Shown here: one piece after another, positions 20,918 through 33,100 of the stretch | How positions within the stretch are numbered: the stretch's first letter is position 1 | How the letters are laid out: the number at the start of each line of letters is the position of its first letter | Source of the DNA: Epithemia pelagica | Lineage: Eukaryota > Bacillariophyta > Bacillariophyceae > Surirellales > Surirellaceae | NCBI GenBank assembly: GCA_946965045.2 | Contig: OX337233.1 | Location: 1,674,001-1,738,000, forward strand | Direction: 5' to 3' | Length of the DNA: 64,000 nt | Notes under the pieces: generated by a model | What the model was told of the DNA's origin: nothing | The model's database searches: none | The model's input: the letters and a program-made list of their open reading frames with translations, nothing else | Translations under genes and position numbers: made by a program

Positions 20918-21778
20918 TTAAGAATCGGCAGGGTTGGTCTTTCCATCTTTCCAGTAGAATGCAACATACTTTGCCGCGATGGCTTCACGAACTCGGTGGT
21001 ATGACAGAAGATGGTGTCTCTTGGATAGTATGGAATGAGGAACGGTTGCATTGAGCACAACAGATCTGTTATCTCCGTACATGTAACTTCGCTCTCGGAT
21101 AGGTACTCCAAGGTAGCGGAGAGAATGTCGTAATTCTGTAATCTGATCTATTGCTGTCCTTGCAGCCACAAACTCGGATCCATAGGTAGCAGTTTCCACC
21201 GTGCTCTGTCTCTTGCTGTACCAGTCAATAGGTGTTCCGTTCAACAAATGTAGAACAGCAGTGACGGATTTACCAGTGACTATGTCATGCATGAGATTGG
21301 CATCAACATAATGAGTTGTGGTAACATAGCGGCCAAGAGGTGTTGGGCAGTCTTCAGGAATACGTTCACTTGCATTCGGATAGACAGTGCGAGTCCAATC
21401 AAATTCTTGGGTAGGAAGACTTGAATAATCGGGCTCTCCAATCCTAAATCTGATTGCGCCTTCTGGGAGATGTGCAAGGTATCCATAGATACGCTTGGCT
21501 CTATCAAGATGTCCTTTCCTCGGAGCAGCACGAAAGCGTGATAGCGTCATTGTAGCGGTGAAGACGTCGAAACGACCAATAGTGATCACCCATTGGAGTT
21601 GTCCAATCAGAGTTTGGAAATGGCTAGTACCTTCTTCATCAAGGAGTTCAGAATCATCCAATTCAGGATGGTCTCCACCAATAAGAGGTGTTTTGGCTTT
21701 CTTGGGTTTCTCCTTGAAGATTCGTTCGAAAGTGTCCATCATCTTACCAATGTAGCGTCTTGGATCTGCTACTAATGT
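20918..21778 (-). pseudogene. copia RT tail and RNase H, copy 3 (truncated)
   Basis: In-frame continuation of the copy 3 gag-pol after its TGA. It again ends NPADS across the junction at 20926/20927, so the terminal two codons and stop are encoded by the end of copy 2. Confidence 0.88.
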
Positions 21779-24700
21779 TCAATCAGAATCCTTGGTGTAA
21801 CAACATCCCAAGTGAAAATCAATAGGTCCATCTCCTTTGAGTTTGAAGTTGTATTTCTCCTTCAGGATCTTGCAGATATTCCCAGGATCAGTAGAAATAA
21901 TGGCTAAGTCATCAACGTATACGGCAATGTATTCGTAACAGTCTTCTCCAGGTGCCTTCCTCATCCAGATATCCGGATCTGCTTTGCTTGGTGAAAATCC
22001 CATGTCTGTCAAAACATCGAATAAGACATCATGCCAGCGTGCGCCTGATGACTTCAATCCATAAAGTGCCTTGTATATAATCAGGATGTGACCTTCTAAT
22101 TCCTTGAATTCAGGTCCTGCGACAATGAAAATTTTCTCCCCTGTCAAGGCTTCCAGATATGCGTTTCCAATATCTGCTCCCCATATTTCCAAGTCATTCA
22201 AAGTACCCAGGAATAAGGCAATGCGGAGGTTGCGAATGGAAACAACACCTGAATAGATTGTCTCAACAGGTTCTTTTGTGAGATGTCCATCTGCGACAAG
22301 TCTTGCTTTATGTCGTCCATCATGTTTTACGTCAAAGACAAGATGTACACGTATCTTATGATATCCTTCAGGTGCATTGGATACTTTCCCTTTAATGAAG
22401 ATGGCTTTCCCAAAATCCTTGAATGTCTTGTAGGACTGGATCTGTGACAATTCTAATTCTGTTGCATCTTGCCACTTTGTGTTGCCATGTTGTTTATCAA
22501 GAGCGACAGCTTCCTCATAATTGCGTGGTACTTGGAATCCAAACTTATACTTGACGGAATGGTGAACTTGTTTAATCCTTGACTGTTTGGCTGCTCGAAT
22601 GAGACGTTTGCTTGTTTTGACATAACGTTTCAAATGCTTCCATCCAGGTTCGTTGAGTAAATCATGTTTCTTTCCATAAATTGCTACAGTGATCGGATCA
22701 TCATTGGCGATGAGTGATAAAGGTTCATAGGTAGTCTCCCCAGTTTCCCAATCAACAAGCAAATTATATTTGCTCCCCTTGTAATCTGGATCAGTTGTGT
22801 TCAGTGGACCTTGATGGGCAATGACGTCCCTGAACCTGAAAAGATTATCTCCAGAGGTTTGAGCTTGGTTATCTCGTTCGATATACTCCATGAGTTGATT
22901 ATAGGATATCATCTCATCAACATCAGAACTTGTCTTTCGGTAGATGTACTTGACACGTTCTTCCTGTTTCGTTGCTTCTTCATTAAGATCAATGACTCGT
23001 TTGATGACACGTGCACGGTGTCGCTCCCCATTTTCTTCTGTGTCGCATAGGAATGTGCGTCCTATCATGTCGTCAAAATCGATCGTGGGCATTGGTTTGG
23101 ATGGATCTTCACTATCACTGCGAATGAAGACAGTGTCAGCTTGCTTATCATTGTCATCCTTCTCAGACGAATCCTCCCCTGAAGGTCGATCCACACGTAG
23201 GTTAGGTGTAGTGGATTCAACACGGCGAACGGCAGAACGGTAGATTATCTGGTTATCCTGGGTGAGAATCTTCCAAGTAAAAGAATCACCAACGTTGTGA
23301 GCAAAACCAACCCAGTGGCCAAGTTTCTCATCAGAAGAAGATGGATATGAACCGGAATTGGGTTCAGCGGGGTCGACACGGTAGTAAACCTCATCCCAGA
23401 AAGGAAAGAACAAGAGATGAGTAATGTCGGGTGGGCGTCCGGAGAGAGCCTCAAGAGGAGTGCGACCGGAGTGTGTGGGTGATGACGTATGGTTCAATAA
23501 GTCACAGACATACTCAAGGCAAAGAAGCCAGGTGTTGGCAGGGCAACCAGTGGCATTCATGAGAGCGTTGGTCATACGTTTAACGGTCTGGTAACGGTTT
23601 TCAGCCTTATTCTGGTGTTGATGATAAGGTTCGGATCGATACTCCCCAATAAGCAAAGTGCGAAGAATGTCTTTAACCTTTTGAGAGATGAGAGATGAAC
23701 CACCATCACTGATAAGAGTCTCCATGGCACCACGAAACCGGATGTTGTCCTGAAGAGTATTGACAAACTGTTTGGTTGGCTTGATCCCATAGATATCAGT
23801 AACCAGAGTATCTCGACCAACAAAGATTTGTGCGACTTTACCGCCATGGTCAACAGCAGGGGTGTCGGAGAAAACCGAGTCAGTAGCAACGGGTTCATGG
23901 CGTCGAGGTATATTAAGGACTGGATTGCGAGCCTTGAAATGTTTCTTAAGGGTGTCGTGGTCAAAAGTAATGCTACCATTACGTGTAGTGTGCTTGAACG
24001 TATCGGCAATAACATCTTCAGATTGCCAACCAAAGAATGGACGGAACTTCTTCCAGTCATACGCTTCCTGGTAACGACGGTGGACAGAGGCATGAAGTGT
24101 AGGATCATTACCTTCTGCGTCAGCATAGATAGAAAAGAAGGGTGCGTCGTCAGGTCCATGATCGTATGGGAGATCCAAAAGGAGATTGAGGTTACAAACA
24201 ACACGATCAGTGTACTCCCCATAGTTGTCATATGGATGGTTTGACATACTACCATCAGTCTTGACGTGTTTCCAATCAGGATCATTGTCAGAGGGTGTGG
24301 GAGAATACGAATGGTCCAGAACACCAGGATCCCATGTGTCGGGTGACGTGAAGATGATCTGAGGTAAGGTATCCATGTCATCGTCGCTGGGGATACCCAA
24401 GGAGTGGATGTAGGCTAACCCATCCTTGATGTGAAGAGGTATGGCACGACCATCAAGTGTAGTGATGCGTTGTTTACCATCAACTTTAACAGGTCGTTCA
24501 TCAACAGCAAGTCCGAAATGCTCGAATTGACCAGGAGCATGGATAGATAAGCCCTTCCCATAATAAGCATATTCATTGAAGATGCCGACAATAGGTCCGT
24601 CATTGGTCTCAAACTTTGCGGCACATGTGACGACAGGAAGTCCAGTAAGTTCATGGTTATCAATACCCACAATAGTGATATGGCGGCCAGTCTTAGAAAG

Positions 24701-26476
24701 GATGCGCATGTCAGAACCAGCAAGTCCTCCATTAGCACCACGGTCAATCAATTGATTCCCTGGTAAAGTAGATTTCCTGGAAAACAGATAGCGTGGAACA
24801 TGTCCTGCTTGTTTATGCATGTTGGCTTTGAAAGTAACCTTCTTGCTCGTCTTGGACTTGGCGTTAGAAAGAACACTAGTCAGGTCAGTTGCCGGGTGAT
24901 TGATATCAGTCGTCATGGCTTGGTTGATAAATTGTGTAACCGGATCTGAATCATCTGAATGCTCAGGGACTACGCCAGGTGAGTCGTCATCAGATGCAAC
25001 TTGGTTGGGGTCAGGGTCAGGTTCCGGATCAATGTCGAGGGCATGTGTTTGCACTGTCCTCGGTGTTGTTGATGAAGGTGCTTGAATCATCTTGTTATAC
25101 TCAATGATCAACTTGCGATCTTCTTCAGAAAGTTTGAACCATAGGTCACGCGGTAGACTAACCTTGGACGAAGAGGATGGAGATTCAGATGTCGCTTTGG
25201 TGTTGTGGACATGATACTCCATATCATCTTGTGAGGTTATGTCAGCATCTGTATCTTGGCCATATAGTGATTCATGTTGTTTGACATGTCGACGGCGACT
25301 ATGAACAGATGACTGGGTTGCTTGATCATGGTCATAAGCTGCGTCTAGAAGGAGACGGAAGTATGATTGATAGCAAAGGGATTTTGCACCGGATTTGGTG
25401 TTCACCACATTATCCAAGATCTTGACTCGGCGGAGATCAGGTACCTTTTCTACAGCTTGCATGAGGAAGGTCATCCTGGTATGATCAGGGATGCGATCAG
25501 ACAATGTCACTAAATTGTCTAGCAAACGTAGCTGCTCTTGAAAGTGTAGAAGAAATTGACGTGTTGTTCCGCGCCATGTGTCGTCAAGACGTAGATTGGA
25601 AATGTAGTTGGTTAAGCGGAGGACTTCTCGCTTTGCTAGGTCGGATTCGGTATGCAAAGAGTGTAACTTCTGCAATACGGCACGCGCATCTTCATCATGT
25701 TCATGTTCACGTACATAGGCTCGACCTTGGTCAGTCTGAATGATACGGACAAGAACGGAGTAAAGAAATACTTGTTGCTCTTGAAAAAGTTCTTCGGCAT
25801 ACTCATCATCATGGGGTGGTGTGTATTTGAAATTCAGAACGTTGGATAGGCCTTGAGCCTTAGCTGTAGTCTTGAATACACGCCAGAATGAATCGTAGTA
25901 TCGTTCATCCTTGAATACCTCATATGCAGTTGCGTCGCGCTTAGTTCCCTTTCTGAATGCTGTAAGGTCTTGTTGAGATTGGGATGCGGCAGTAACTGTG
26001 CTGACAGATTTCACAGATGACGGTGACTTCATTGGTGAGACTGGGACTTGGCTAGGTGGTCCCTTAGAGAAATCTGTGTTGATCCTCCAAGTGTTGAACT
26101 CTTTCCTCGTTAGGTTCATCCAGTCGCTATTGGATAGCTCGTCTTGAATTTCATTGGTCTTGTATGTGGCCCAATAAGCCAAGAGCTTGATCTGCTGTCT
26201 TGTGGGGCCTTGTAGATCATGTGTCTGTTTGTTGACCTTGTATTGTGTCAGTTCTTTCATGGATTCCTCGGTATTAGTTTGCATATACGAGATAACATGG
26301 GTAATGTTCTCAAAACCATGGTATTTCATCCACTTCATTAAGTAGTCGGCCCTTTCTTTGGTGAAGAATTGGCAGACAGTAAATATGATGTGGTCGAATA
26401 GGTCTGTGTCCGAGACATTGTCTTGGTTATCTTCTCCCTTAGGAGTCGTAGGTGTCTTGGGTGATTGAGGATCCAT
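21779..26476 (-). CDS. copia Gag-Pol polyprotein, copy 3
   Basis: Third identical 1565-codon frame with the same domain order and the same terminal TGA. No private substitution was noticed in this copy. Confidence 0.93.
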   Translation of the reverse strand: MDPQSPKTPTTPKGEDNQDNVSDTDLFDHIIFTVCQFFTKERADYLMKWMKYHGFENITHVISYMQTNTEESMKELTQYKVNKQTHDLQGPTRQQIKLLAYWATYKTNEIQDELSNSDWMNLTRKEFNTWRINTDFSKGPPSQVPVSPMKSPSSVKSVSTVTAASQSQQDLTAFRKGTKRDATAYEVFKDERYYDSFWRVFKTTAKAQGLSNVLNFKYTPPHDDEYAEELFQEQQVFLYSVLVRIIQTDQGRAYVREHEHDEDARAVLQKLHSLHTESDLAKREVLRLTNYISNLRLDDTWRGTTRQFLLHFQEQLRLLDNLVTLSDRIPDHTRMTFLMQAVEKVPDLRRVKILDNVVNTKSGAKSLCYQSYFRLLLDAAYDHDQATQSSVHSRRRHVKQHESLYGQDTDADITSQDDMEYHVHNTKATSESPSSSSKVSLPRDLWFKLSEEDRKLIIEYNKMIQAPSSTTPRTVQTHALDIDPEPDPDPNQVASDDDSPGVVPEHSDDSDPVTQFINQAMTTDINHPATDLTSVLSNAKSKTSKKVTFKANMHKQAGHVPRYLFSRKSTLPGNQLIDRGANGGLAGSDMRILSKTGRHITIVGIDNHELTGLPVVTCAAKFETNDGPIVGIFNEYAYYGKGLSIHAPGQFEHFGLAVDERPVKVDGKQRITTLDGRAIPLHIKDGLAYIHSLGIPSDDDMDTLPQIIFTSPDTWDPGVLDHSYSPTPSDNDPDWKHVKTDGSMSNHPYDNYGEYTDRVVCNLNLLLDLPYDHGPDDAPFFSIYADAEGNDPTLHASVHRRYQEAYDWKKFRPFFGWQSEDVIADTFKHTTRNGSITFDHDTLKKHFKARNPVLNIPRRHEPVATDSVFSDTPAVDHGGKVAQIFVGRDTLVTDIYGIKPTKQFVNTLQDNIRFRGAMETLISDGGSSLISQKVKDILRTLLIGEYRSEPYHQHQNKAENRYQTVKRMTNALMNATGCPANTWLLCLEYVCDLLNHTSSPTHSGRTPLEALSGRPPDITHLLFFPFWDEVYYRVDPAEPNSGSYPSSSDEKLGHWVGFAHNVGDSFTWKILTQDNQIIYRSAVRRVESTTPNLRVDRPSGEDSSEKDDNDKQADTVFIRSDSEDPSKPMPTIDFDDMIGRTFLCDTEENGERHRARVIKRVIDLNEEATKQEERVKYIYRKTSSDVDEMISYNQLMEYIERDNQAQTSGDNLFRFRDVIAHQGPLNTTDPDYKGSKYNLLVDWETGETTYEPLSLIANDDPITVAIYGKKHDLLNEPGWKHLKRYVKTSKRLIRAAKQSRIKQVHHSVKYKFGFQVPRNYEEAVALDKQHGNTKWQDATELELSQIQSYKTFKDFGKAIFIKGKVSNAPEGYHKIRVHLVFDVKHDGRHKARLVADGHLTKEPVETIYSGVVSIRNLRIALFLGTLNDLEIWGADIGNAYLEALTGEKIFIVAGPEFKELEGHILIIYKALYGLKSSGARWHDVLFDVLTDMGFSPSKADPDIWMRKAPGEDCYEYIAVYVDDLAIISTDPGNICKILKEKYNFKLKGDGPIDFHLGCCYTKDSD

Positions 26477-26796
26477 GGTGTTATTTGGTTGGTTCGATGT
26501 TTATTTAATGTGCGGTGTGATGTGGTTTATTTAATGTGTGATGTGATGTGAACCCGGATGTACCACGTGTGCCACGTATGTACCACGTATGTGATACCCG
26601 GATGTGTGTTGTGATGTGCGACTCCTGGAAATTTCCGTTGATTTCGACAAATTTTCACCGAGTTTCAACAAATTTTCGCCGAATTTTCGCGATTTGACGG
26701 GAATGTGTGGCGTGTTGTGCGACCAAGGGTACCCGGATGTGCGTTGAGTTTAAGTCTTGGAAAGGTTTTGAGAGGACGGGAGTTAACTATGAGTAA

Positions 26797-27576
26797 TTAA
26801 GCTTCGGTCTCTGAATCCTCACCCTCTTCCGAATGATCAGAGTCGCTTCCAGGCTCAGATGGGGCAGCACAAGCAACAGAAGAAGGGGTATCACCTTCAG
26901 CCAGGTGGTTCTCGACCTCGGTACGCAAAGGGTAGATAGTTGCACGATGGTCCTCGATGGTATGGACCTCGTGGATGTAGGCAACGTAGTTATCTAGGCG
27001 TACAACGTTAGGAGGCAGAGGGCAAGTCGTCGCGTTCACGACGTGGATGGCATTGTAGTATCCAGTTGGGCGCTCGAAGGTTAGGAAGCGGAGGTGGACA
27101 GTACGGATGGGGTTGCCCGAGAGGGCGGCAAAGATGAGGCGACGCCTCGGAGAACGATGAAGTTGGTCGTTCAGACGGTCAATGTCTTCTTGGTCGACGA
27201 TGTGGGTCACCGATTGGAACTGGCGTTCGATCTGGGTCTCCCCACGGATGATCTCGGGATCGAAGGTCGAACAAGTTGGTTGGCGGAAGTACTTGATATG
27301 ATCAGCAATCAACCGGGTGGTACGACGGGATCGAGAAGGGACGAGCCGACGAGGCGGACTCGGGGGCCGAAGCAACGGCGCAGGGATCGGAGCGTGAGGT
27401 TGGGTTGGAGTCTCGAATGGGTTGCTGTTGGAACTGTCGACGGAGATGTTGACCGATGTGTTGGCTGCCTTCGGCGTCGGCACCAGTTCCTGCTGCACCA
27501 GGGTATCGGGCTGCCCGGGATGCAGGTTGGCTCGATAGATCTGTCGTACAGGAGTGATAATCTCGTTAGTATCCAT
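26797..27576 (-). CDS. extra ORF upstream of gag, copy 3 (259 aa)
   Basis: Same predicted protein as copies 1 and 2. It lies 36 bp inside the LTR and 320 bp before gag. Confidence 0.75.
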   Translation of the reverse strand: MDTNEIITPVRQIYRANLHPGQPDTLVQQELVPTPKAANTSVNISVDSSNSNPFETPTQPHAPIPAPLLRPPSPPRRLVPSRSRRTTRLIADHIKYFRQPTCSTFDPEIIRGETQIERQFQSVTHIVDQEDIDRLNDQLHRSPRRRLIFAALSGNPIRTVHLRFLTFERPTGYYNAIHVVNATTCPLPPNVVRLDNYVAYIHEVHTIEDHRATIYPLRTEVENHLAEGDTPSSVACAAPSEPGSDSDHSEEGEDSETEA

Positions 27577-27612
27577 GAAACCACAAGGAAATAAGCTTTG
27601 AGACTGTTAATC

Positions 27613-28395
27613 TGTTACAATTCTTTCTGAATCGTAGGGACATTGATGCTCGGTAGAGCAGACAATCAGGTAGGTCACCAACCGATACAAGCTTCTCAGG
27701 GTCAGAGAAGCAAGCAAGTCGAAGTCTATCAGAAGGATAGTCGGGACACAAAAGAGGATGTGATAAATGGTGATATTGTTAGATTGTGTGTTGATTACTA
27801 CGATAGGTCTACGTGAAATGTTCGGTCCTGCCAAGGGTCATGTGTCATAGGTTCTTGGCGGCAACAGGTTTGGAATAGTTGGAGTCGATTCATGTGATGT
27901 ATATGACATGTATATGTGGGCGGATAACATATACAGGGTCAACAGCTCTTGCTTTGGGTTGGCATAGTTGTTTTCATGGCGCGCAGCTTGTTGACAATTT
28001 GGAGATTGTGGGAATGGAAATATGGTCTCGCGTGATCGTGTGTCGTGCTTGGGATACTTAGACCGTTGGATCGGATAGATGCCGATAGCGCTCGGATGTC
28101 GCTTGGGCGCGCTCGATGATTTCGGGCGCGTACGCTTAGGGCGTTAGTATAATGTCCGAGCAACGGCCAAATTTATGTCCGTTGTAATACCGCACGACCC
28201 AGTTTAGTCTTGAGAGTGAGTTCGTCAATCTATTCTCACTTTTCATGATTTGCGAAGAAATATAGGTCGATATAGCGCGAAGCTAGGGAACATAGCTCGA
28301 AGCTAGATGGCATGATGCGATAGCACGAGGCTATGTGACATGGGGAATCGATGAGATGTAGAATCTAACCACCATAGACGGTGAGAATTCTAACA
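27613..28395 (-). repeat. 5' LTR of the copia element, copy 3
   Basis: Same boundaries as the other two copies, with iterons at 28273-28333. It is in head-to-head orientation with the LTR at 45676-46466, about 17.3 kb away. Confidence 0.75.
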
Positions 28396-28639
28396 GTTAG
28401 TGCTGGGCACTTGGCAGGGAGATGGTGACTGGCACGTACCGGGCAGCACACTTTTTCTAGAGATCGACCATGGCGCGCAAATTGTTCGTTCAACCCTCAC
28501 CCCTTACCACCAAAACCTTTTTCACAATTGGCAAGCCAACGACCTCAACCCTCACCCCTTACCACCAAAACCTTTTTCACAATTGGCAGGCCAACGACCT
28601 CAACCTCTTTAACACACCTTCCGCAGTGCCTTCGCTGCA

Positions 28640-29266
28640 TTGTCTTCCCTCCAGGTTTCCATCTGTGTAGTATCTACTTCAACGGTGGCGCTCCATCAGA
28701 GCCCGAGGGCGCATTGTGGACGCATTGGAATCGAAAGGAAAAGCAGACGGTGGAACTCAATGCCATGGGCCAGTGGAAATGACACCAAAACAATCCCAAC
28801 CTTAGATTCTTCGTCTTCACCACAATATAACAGATTGGACCCTTCCCTTGCAACAACTGCACATTCGTCAGAGACTGGCAACGTGCCACATCTTGGAGAA
28901 ACAGTCGACCACCAAAGCACCCCTGCTGAAAGTAACCGACAGTTGCTATCAGTCGTATCAGTTTGTGAGCAAAATTACCAACAACAACAGAAGACCCTTG
29001 TAGCCATGTGCTATGGTCTCCAAGGCGAGGCAAATAGACACTTTTGTGATCCTAGGGAAGACCCGGTGTACAAGAAAGCAAAGAACAAGCAGCAACTCTT
29101 CCCATCGGCTGAAGATTATAAACACAAAGTTCTTCGCAGAAACCGTGTCGAGGAGTGTGGGGTTCGACATCGTGGGGCGACTGCTGAGCTTCGGTACTTG
29201 GATGAAGGGGCATCACAATTGATGGAAGAGGATGGTTGCCGATTTCTAAAGGGACAAAGGGATTGA
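28640..29266 (+). CDS. unrecognised ORF in the unit, copy 3 (208 aa)
   Basis: As at 7620-8246 but with T at 28826, which changes a His codon to Tyr. A single replacement change says nothing about selection. Confidence 0.25.
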   Translation: MSSLQVSICVVSTSTVALHQSPRAHCGRIGIERKSRRWNSMPWASGNDTKTIPTLDSSSSPQYNRLDPSLATTAHSSETGNVPHLGETVDHQSTPAESNRQLLSVVSVCEQNYQQQQKTLVAMCYGLQGEANRHFCDPREDPVYKKAKNKQQLFPSAEDYKHKVLRRNRVEECGVRHRGATAELRYLDEGASQLMEEDGCRFLKGQRD

Positions 29267-29941
29267 AACCATATTGGGTGTTCCAAGATGGGGCAGATGG
29301 TTTGCAGAGATACGGCAGAAAAGGTAGCAGGTTGCAGGGTTTGTGAAGAAATAATTCCAGATATTGTTCATTGAATTTGGAAATTGACGAAGGAAAAATG
29401 AATGGAATTTGTTGATCATCATGGGGGAAAGATTTGCTCGGAAAAGCTGGTCAAAGTAGATCGCAGCTGCTAAGACAAATTTTTGATGTGTGAACAGGGC
29501 ATCGGCTGCCCTTTGAGGGGGAGGAGTACTAAAGGACAAGATGTGAAAAATTGGTCAAGGGACTTGTGACAAGTCACATGTTTGTTGTCTGAATTGCCAG
29601 AAGAGGGGTATGGAAGAGTTCAAGACGAGACGAATAAGAACAACTTTACGCAAACGGTGTTCAATGATCGGCAACATTCTCCAAGCTCTCCAAAATTTTG
29701 CATGTATCAACTCAAGTCCAGATAAAACCCCTCTCTCAGCAGAAGGTCTTAAATTACGAAAATCAGTTTGTCTTTTGACCGATTTTGCATAATCAATGAT
29801 GAAATTTAACAACTACACCTCTCGTCTAGGACAATCGTCCTCATCACAGTCGTCGGCTAGAGAACTAGAAGTTCCACAACCTCTGTCTAATGCAATGGGA
29901 ATGGATACTCTGGTGTCACAATTTTCCCAGCTCATCAAACA

Positions 29942-30160
29942 CAATCAAGTACAGTGCACATGCGCAAATCCACGAGCGACACAAAACGTGCAACATTTGC
30001 CATGACGGTCACAGCATCCGGGAAGGTCCTCAAGCTAATGCTTATTTTCAAGGGAAAATGTCAGGGCCGGATTGTAGCAAAAGAATTCCCAACATTCCCT
30101 GACAGTTGCATTTATGCCTGTCAGGAACTTGGATGGACAAGAAATGTATGTTTTTGTTAA
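29942..30160 (+). pseudogene. pogo-type DDE transposase fragment, copy 3
   Basis: Repeat of 8922-9140 without visible change. Confidence 0.65.
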
Positions 30161-30202
30161 GATGGTGAACAAAGCGTTGATATCAAAAGGGAAAAAATAA
30201 GA

Positions 30203-30670
30203 TTATGGGTTCTGCTTTCCTTTGACGACGTCAGCCCAACTAGCTTGTTTTCGCATTGTCTTTGTTTCACGAGTTCTCTGGCGAGCGTCGTTAACGCGCC
30301 GGGCGACTATCTCATTACTTTCTTCCGTCTCTTGTGTCTCATTTCCAACACCCCCCACTCCTGAGATCAAGGGAACCAAGATGTCACGGAGCTCACGGAA
30401 ATGGGCCACGTCTCGATGTTCTTTTGTCAGCGAGTTGGCTGGGTTGACTTTCCCAGGGATATGATGCACGGCAATTTCTTGGTCGCGGATGGCATCTCGA
30501 ACAGCAATTTCGCGCATGTTAAGATGGCGTAATCGCTTAGTAATAGCCCCTGTACTACTCCAATCAACGGCCCCTTTGTTGTCGTTGAAGATAGGAATAG
30601 GATGGGCAGTGGATGGAAGTAGGTTCATCTCGTCCATCAGATAAATGTTCCAAAATTCCAAATAAGGCAC
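30203..30670 (-). pseudogene. RNase H end of a second copia element, copy 3
   Basis: Repeat of 9183-9650 with one silent base difference (30386). Confidence 0.85.
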
Positions 30671-30808
30671 TTAATTTCTATATCGCCTTGGATTTTAACG
30701 AGTGGTGTGAAAGCGCCACCGGAGGTAGTGGTGCTGCCGGACGGTTCAACTGGGCACACGTCCAAGGGGAATTCACCTGGTTTGGACGAAGACAGCGAGT
30801 AAGGAGAG

Positions 30809-31360
30809 ATGAGAAACGAGATGGAGGAGATGGGGGAGTTGATTACAGAGTTGGATTCGATTGCAGGACATCAAGTGGAGATGGCAGAGGTTATGAAGGA
30901 GTTGGGATGGATGGTGGAGCGACAGGTGGAGATAGCGGATAGACTGCATCAACTGAAACTGTTGGCCGAGACGAGGTTGCAGCGCGCACGGGACGTCGTA
31001 TGTAAAAGGAGACGGCACGGGAGACCTGGAGCCGGATGGGCAAGGGCCAGATGGGAGAGACGGCGAGACTCCACAGAGTCGATCTGACAGCGGAACTCCC
31101 CGCGGTCGATGGAGATGGCGAGTTGCACGAAAGTCAGTCGGTGGGGTGAGTCCGCGAGGACGACGGGTCAGTCGGGGTTCTCGAGACAGCAGCGGAAGAC
31201 CTGTGGTGGGTGACAGGGTGAGAGTGTTGAACCCGGTTGATCCACAGCGGGGAAAAGAAAGGAGCAGTGCAGATCATTACTGTCCTTATCTCCTCCTTAC
31301 TGAGTACCAACTATAAGGATGGAACAATTTATCGTCCCGAACCTCAGTATGTAACCTGTT
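30809..31360 (+). pseudogene. coiled-coil/Gag-like fragment, copy 3
   Basis: Repeat of 9789-10340. It ends about 75 bp before the right edge of the array. Confidence 0.35.
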
Positions 31361-31436
31361 TCCGTGAGAGTGCCAAGAAACAACTCTTCGCTCCATACCA
31401 ATCTACATGAAAAACATTGATCAATGTTTAAGAATC

Positions 31437-33100
31437 TGCTGTGTAAAAGTGAACCTGATTCCAGGGGAACCCCAAGAAAAAACATATAGCAATCAGAGAA
31501 GCATTTTCATTGGTTTCCAAAACACCAGAGATGTGTAAAACAAGGGTATTGCAAGATTGGATTTTTGTTTAGAGGAAGTTTAGAATAATGGATGATGACT
31601 CAAAACATTTGAGAGTGGAATATGGAAGGAAAAATCCAATAGAGTGGTACAACATCTGTAATCCAGATTTGATGTTGGTGGAAGTTCATCGTGCACTTTG
31701 GTCATTGCAGAGCATCACTGGCCTCCAAGAATGGTTCATTACAGAAATGTACCATGCATTGCTGGCAACAAAAAATTCTAATTCAAATGGGCTGCAACAT
31801 TGAAGATGGTGAATGATTTCATCCAATTGGTGTGACGGAAGACAAAGTGTGGTAGAAGGTTTTGAATTTGATATATCATCATTGTTGGTCATGGATATGG
31901 GAGGAATGTTTATTATTGCTTTGGCACAATGGAGGGGTTCATCAGCTACTGTTACAACCATGAAACATGGGAGCAGAAGCAAGATGGAGAAGTCCTATCC
32001 AATCTCAACAAGCAAGTGTTAAAGCACCTGCTAGATTGGAGTCTTTATGAACAGCTCTAAATTGTGTTATTTTACTGTTGAAATTTACAAAGTTCCATGT
32101 TTGAACCAGTTTGGTCAGTGTTATACAGAGCTATACCACCACAAAGGCACCCTTAGATATTTCATCACTAAGTATACCCTCACTAAGTATACCCTTGCTG
32201 TTTCTACTCTCTTTGATGGAAGTAACATCAGTATATTCTTCTTCTCTAATACTTTTGGAACACAGATGAAGACTTTGCGTACTTTGCTGTGATGGCTATG
32301 GCTAAAAAGAGTTGGTTGGAAATGATGTCCTTTTTCATTTGTCTTTTCCCCCATGGACAAAAAAGATTTCCCTTGGTAACATGGGCATACTTGTCTCCTT
32401 CGAAGCCACAAATGAACATATGTGACTGCTGCAAGTGCATTCATCTTAAGGCTGAAGAATTTGTCTGTAACAGTGCACAATGTGTTGATTGTAAAACAAC
32501 CACAACCACAACAACAAACAATAGTCCTCCTGATGTCTTGAGATCCTTGTTGGAATGGAAACTGTGGGAACACAGTGGCTGGAACACGAACAAAAAGCTA
32601 CACTTTCGCTGTAACGAAGTTGTGATTATGATGAATCCCATTCTTCCGTTTCTTCCCTACCAACAACAATCTTGATAAACCCTAGGGTTTATCAGCCAAT
32701 GCTCAACAAGCCGTACAGCAAGTCATACGTTGGCAGCCACTGGTACATTTGCATTCATATGTCTGCATCACCAGGTGACCACACCTCCAACTGCTGAAAA
32801 TGATATATAATGTACAACAAGATATTTACTGTAAGAAATCAGAGGAGGTGCGTGTCAACTACGTCACATATGTAGTGATGTAGTACGTGCCAATTGCCAT
32901 ACCAGAGCTGATTTTAAAATATGTATAACTGAATATTATAATAGAGTACCAACGCTTCGCTATGGGGTACGTTGCGAGACGGGCTCGCCTCCTATTTCAT
33001 TGCAGTGCGTGCCAACTTGTTGTTGGTTTGGTTGACTTCCAACAGGATGGAACGTGATATATTTGTCACATCCTTGTGTAGAGCATAATGTTCGTGCGCT
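31437..33100. other. unique sequence right of the array, no supported gene
   Basis: Only short frames occur. The longest plus frame (32289-32675, 128 codons) has a Cys-rich stretch (CDCCKC, then VCNSAQCVDC) and a Thr run, but I recognise no family and it is bounded by stops. A 15-bp tandem duplication lies at 32166-32195. Confidence 0.4.

Larger units (their letters stand above)
10417..20926. repeat. 10.5-kb tandem unit, copy 2 (complete)
   Basis: Every feature recurs at exactly +10,510 relative to copy 1 and -10,510 relative to copy 3. The left edge starts inside the RNase H reading frame and the right edge ends seven bases after an 18-bp palindrome. No target-site duplication or LTR lies at either edge, which argues for segmental duplication and not transposition of the whole unit. 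Confidence 0.95.
20927..31436. repeat. 10.5-kb tandem unit, copy 3 (rightmost)
   Basis: This is the last copy. At 31437 the sequence leaves the repeat and becomes unique, which fixes the right breakpoint. Private differences seen by eye are T at 28826 (C in copies 1 and 2) and A at 30386 (G in copies 1 and 2). Confidence 0.95.

Noticed and set aside
1-31436. Array as a true LTR-to-LTR tandem retroelement
   Set aside because: Each period has a single LTR, Pol is truncated at the junction and no LTR lies at the junction.
32940-33015. Possible tRNA-like fold
   Set aside because: No cloverleaf with conserved T-loop and anticodon stem could be drawn by eye.
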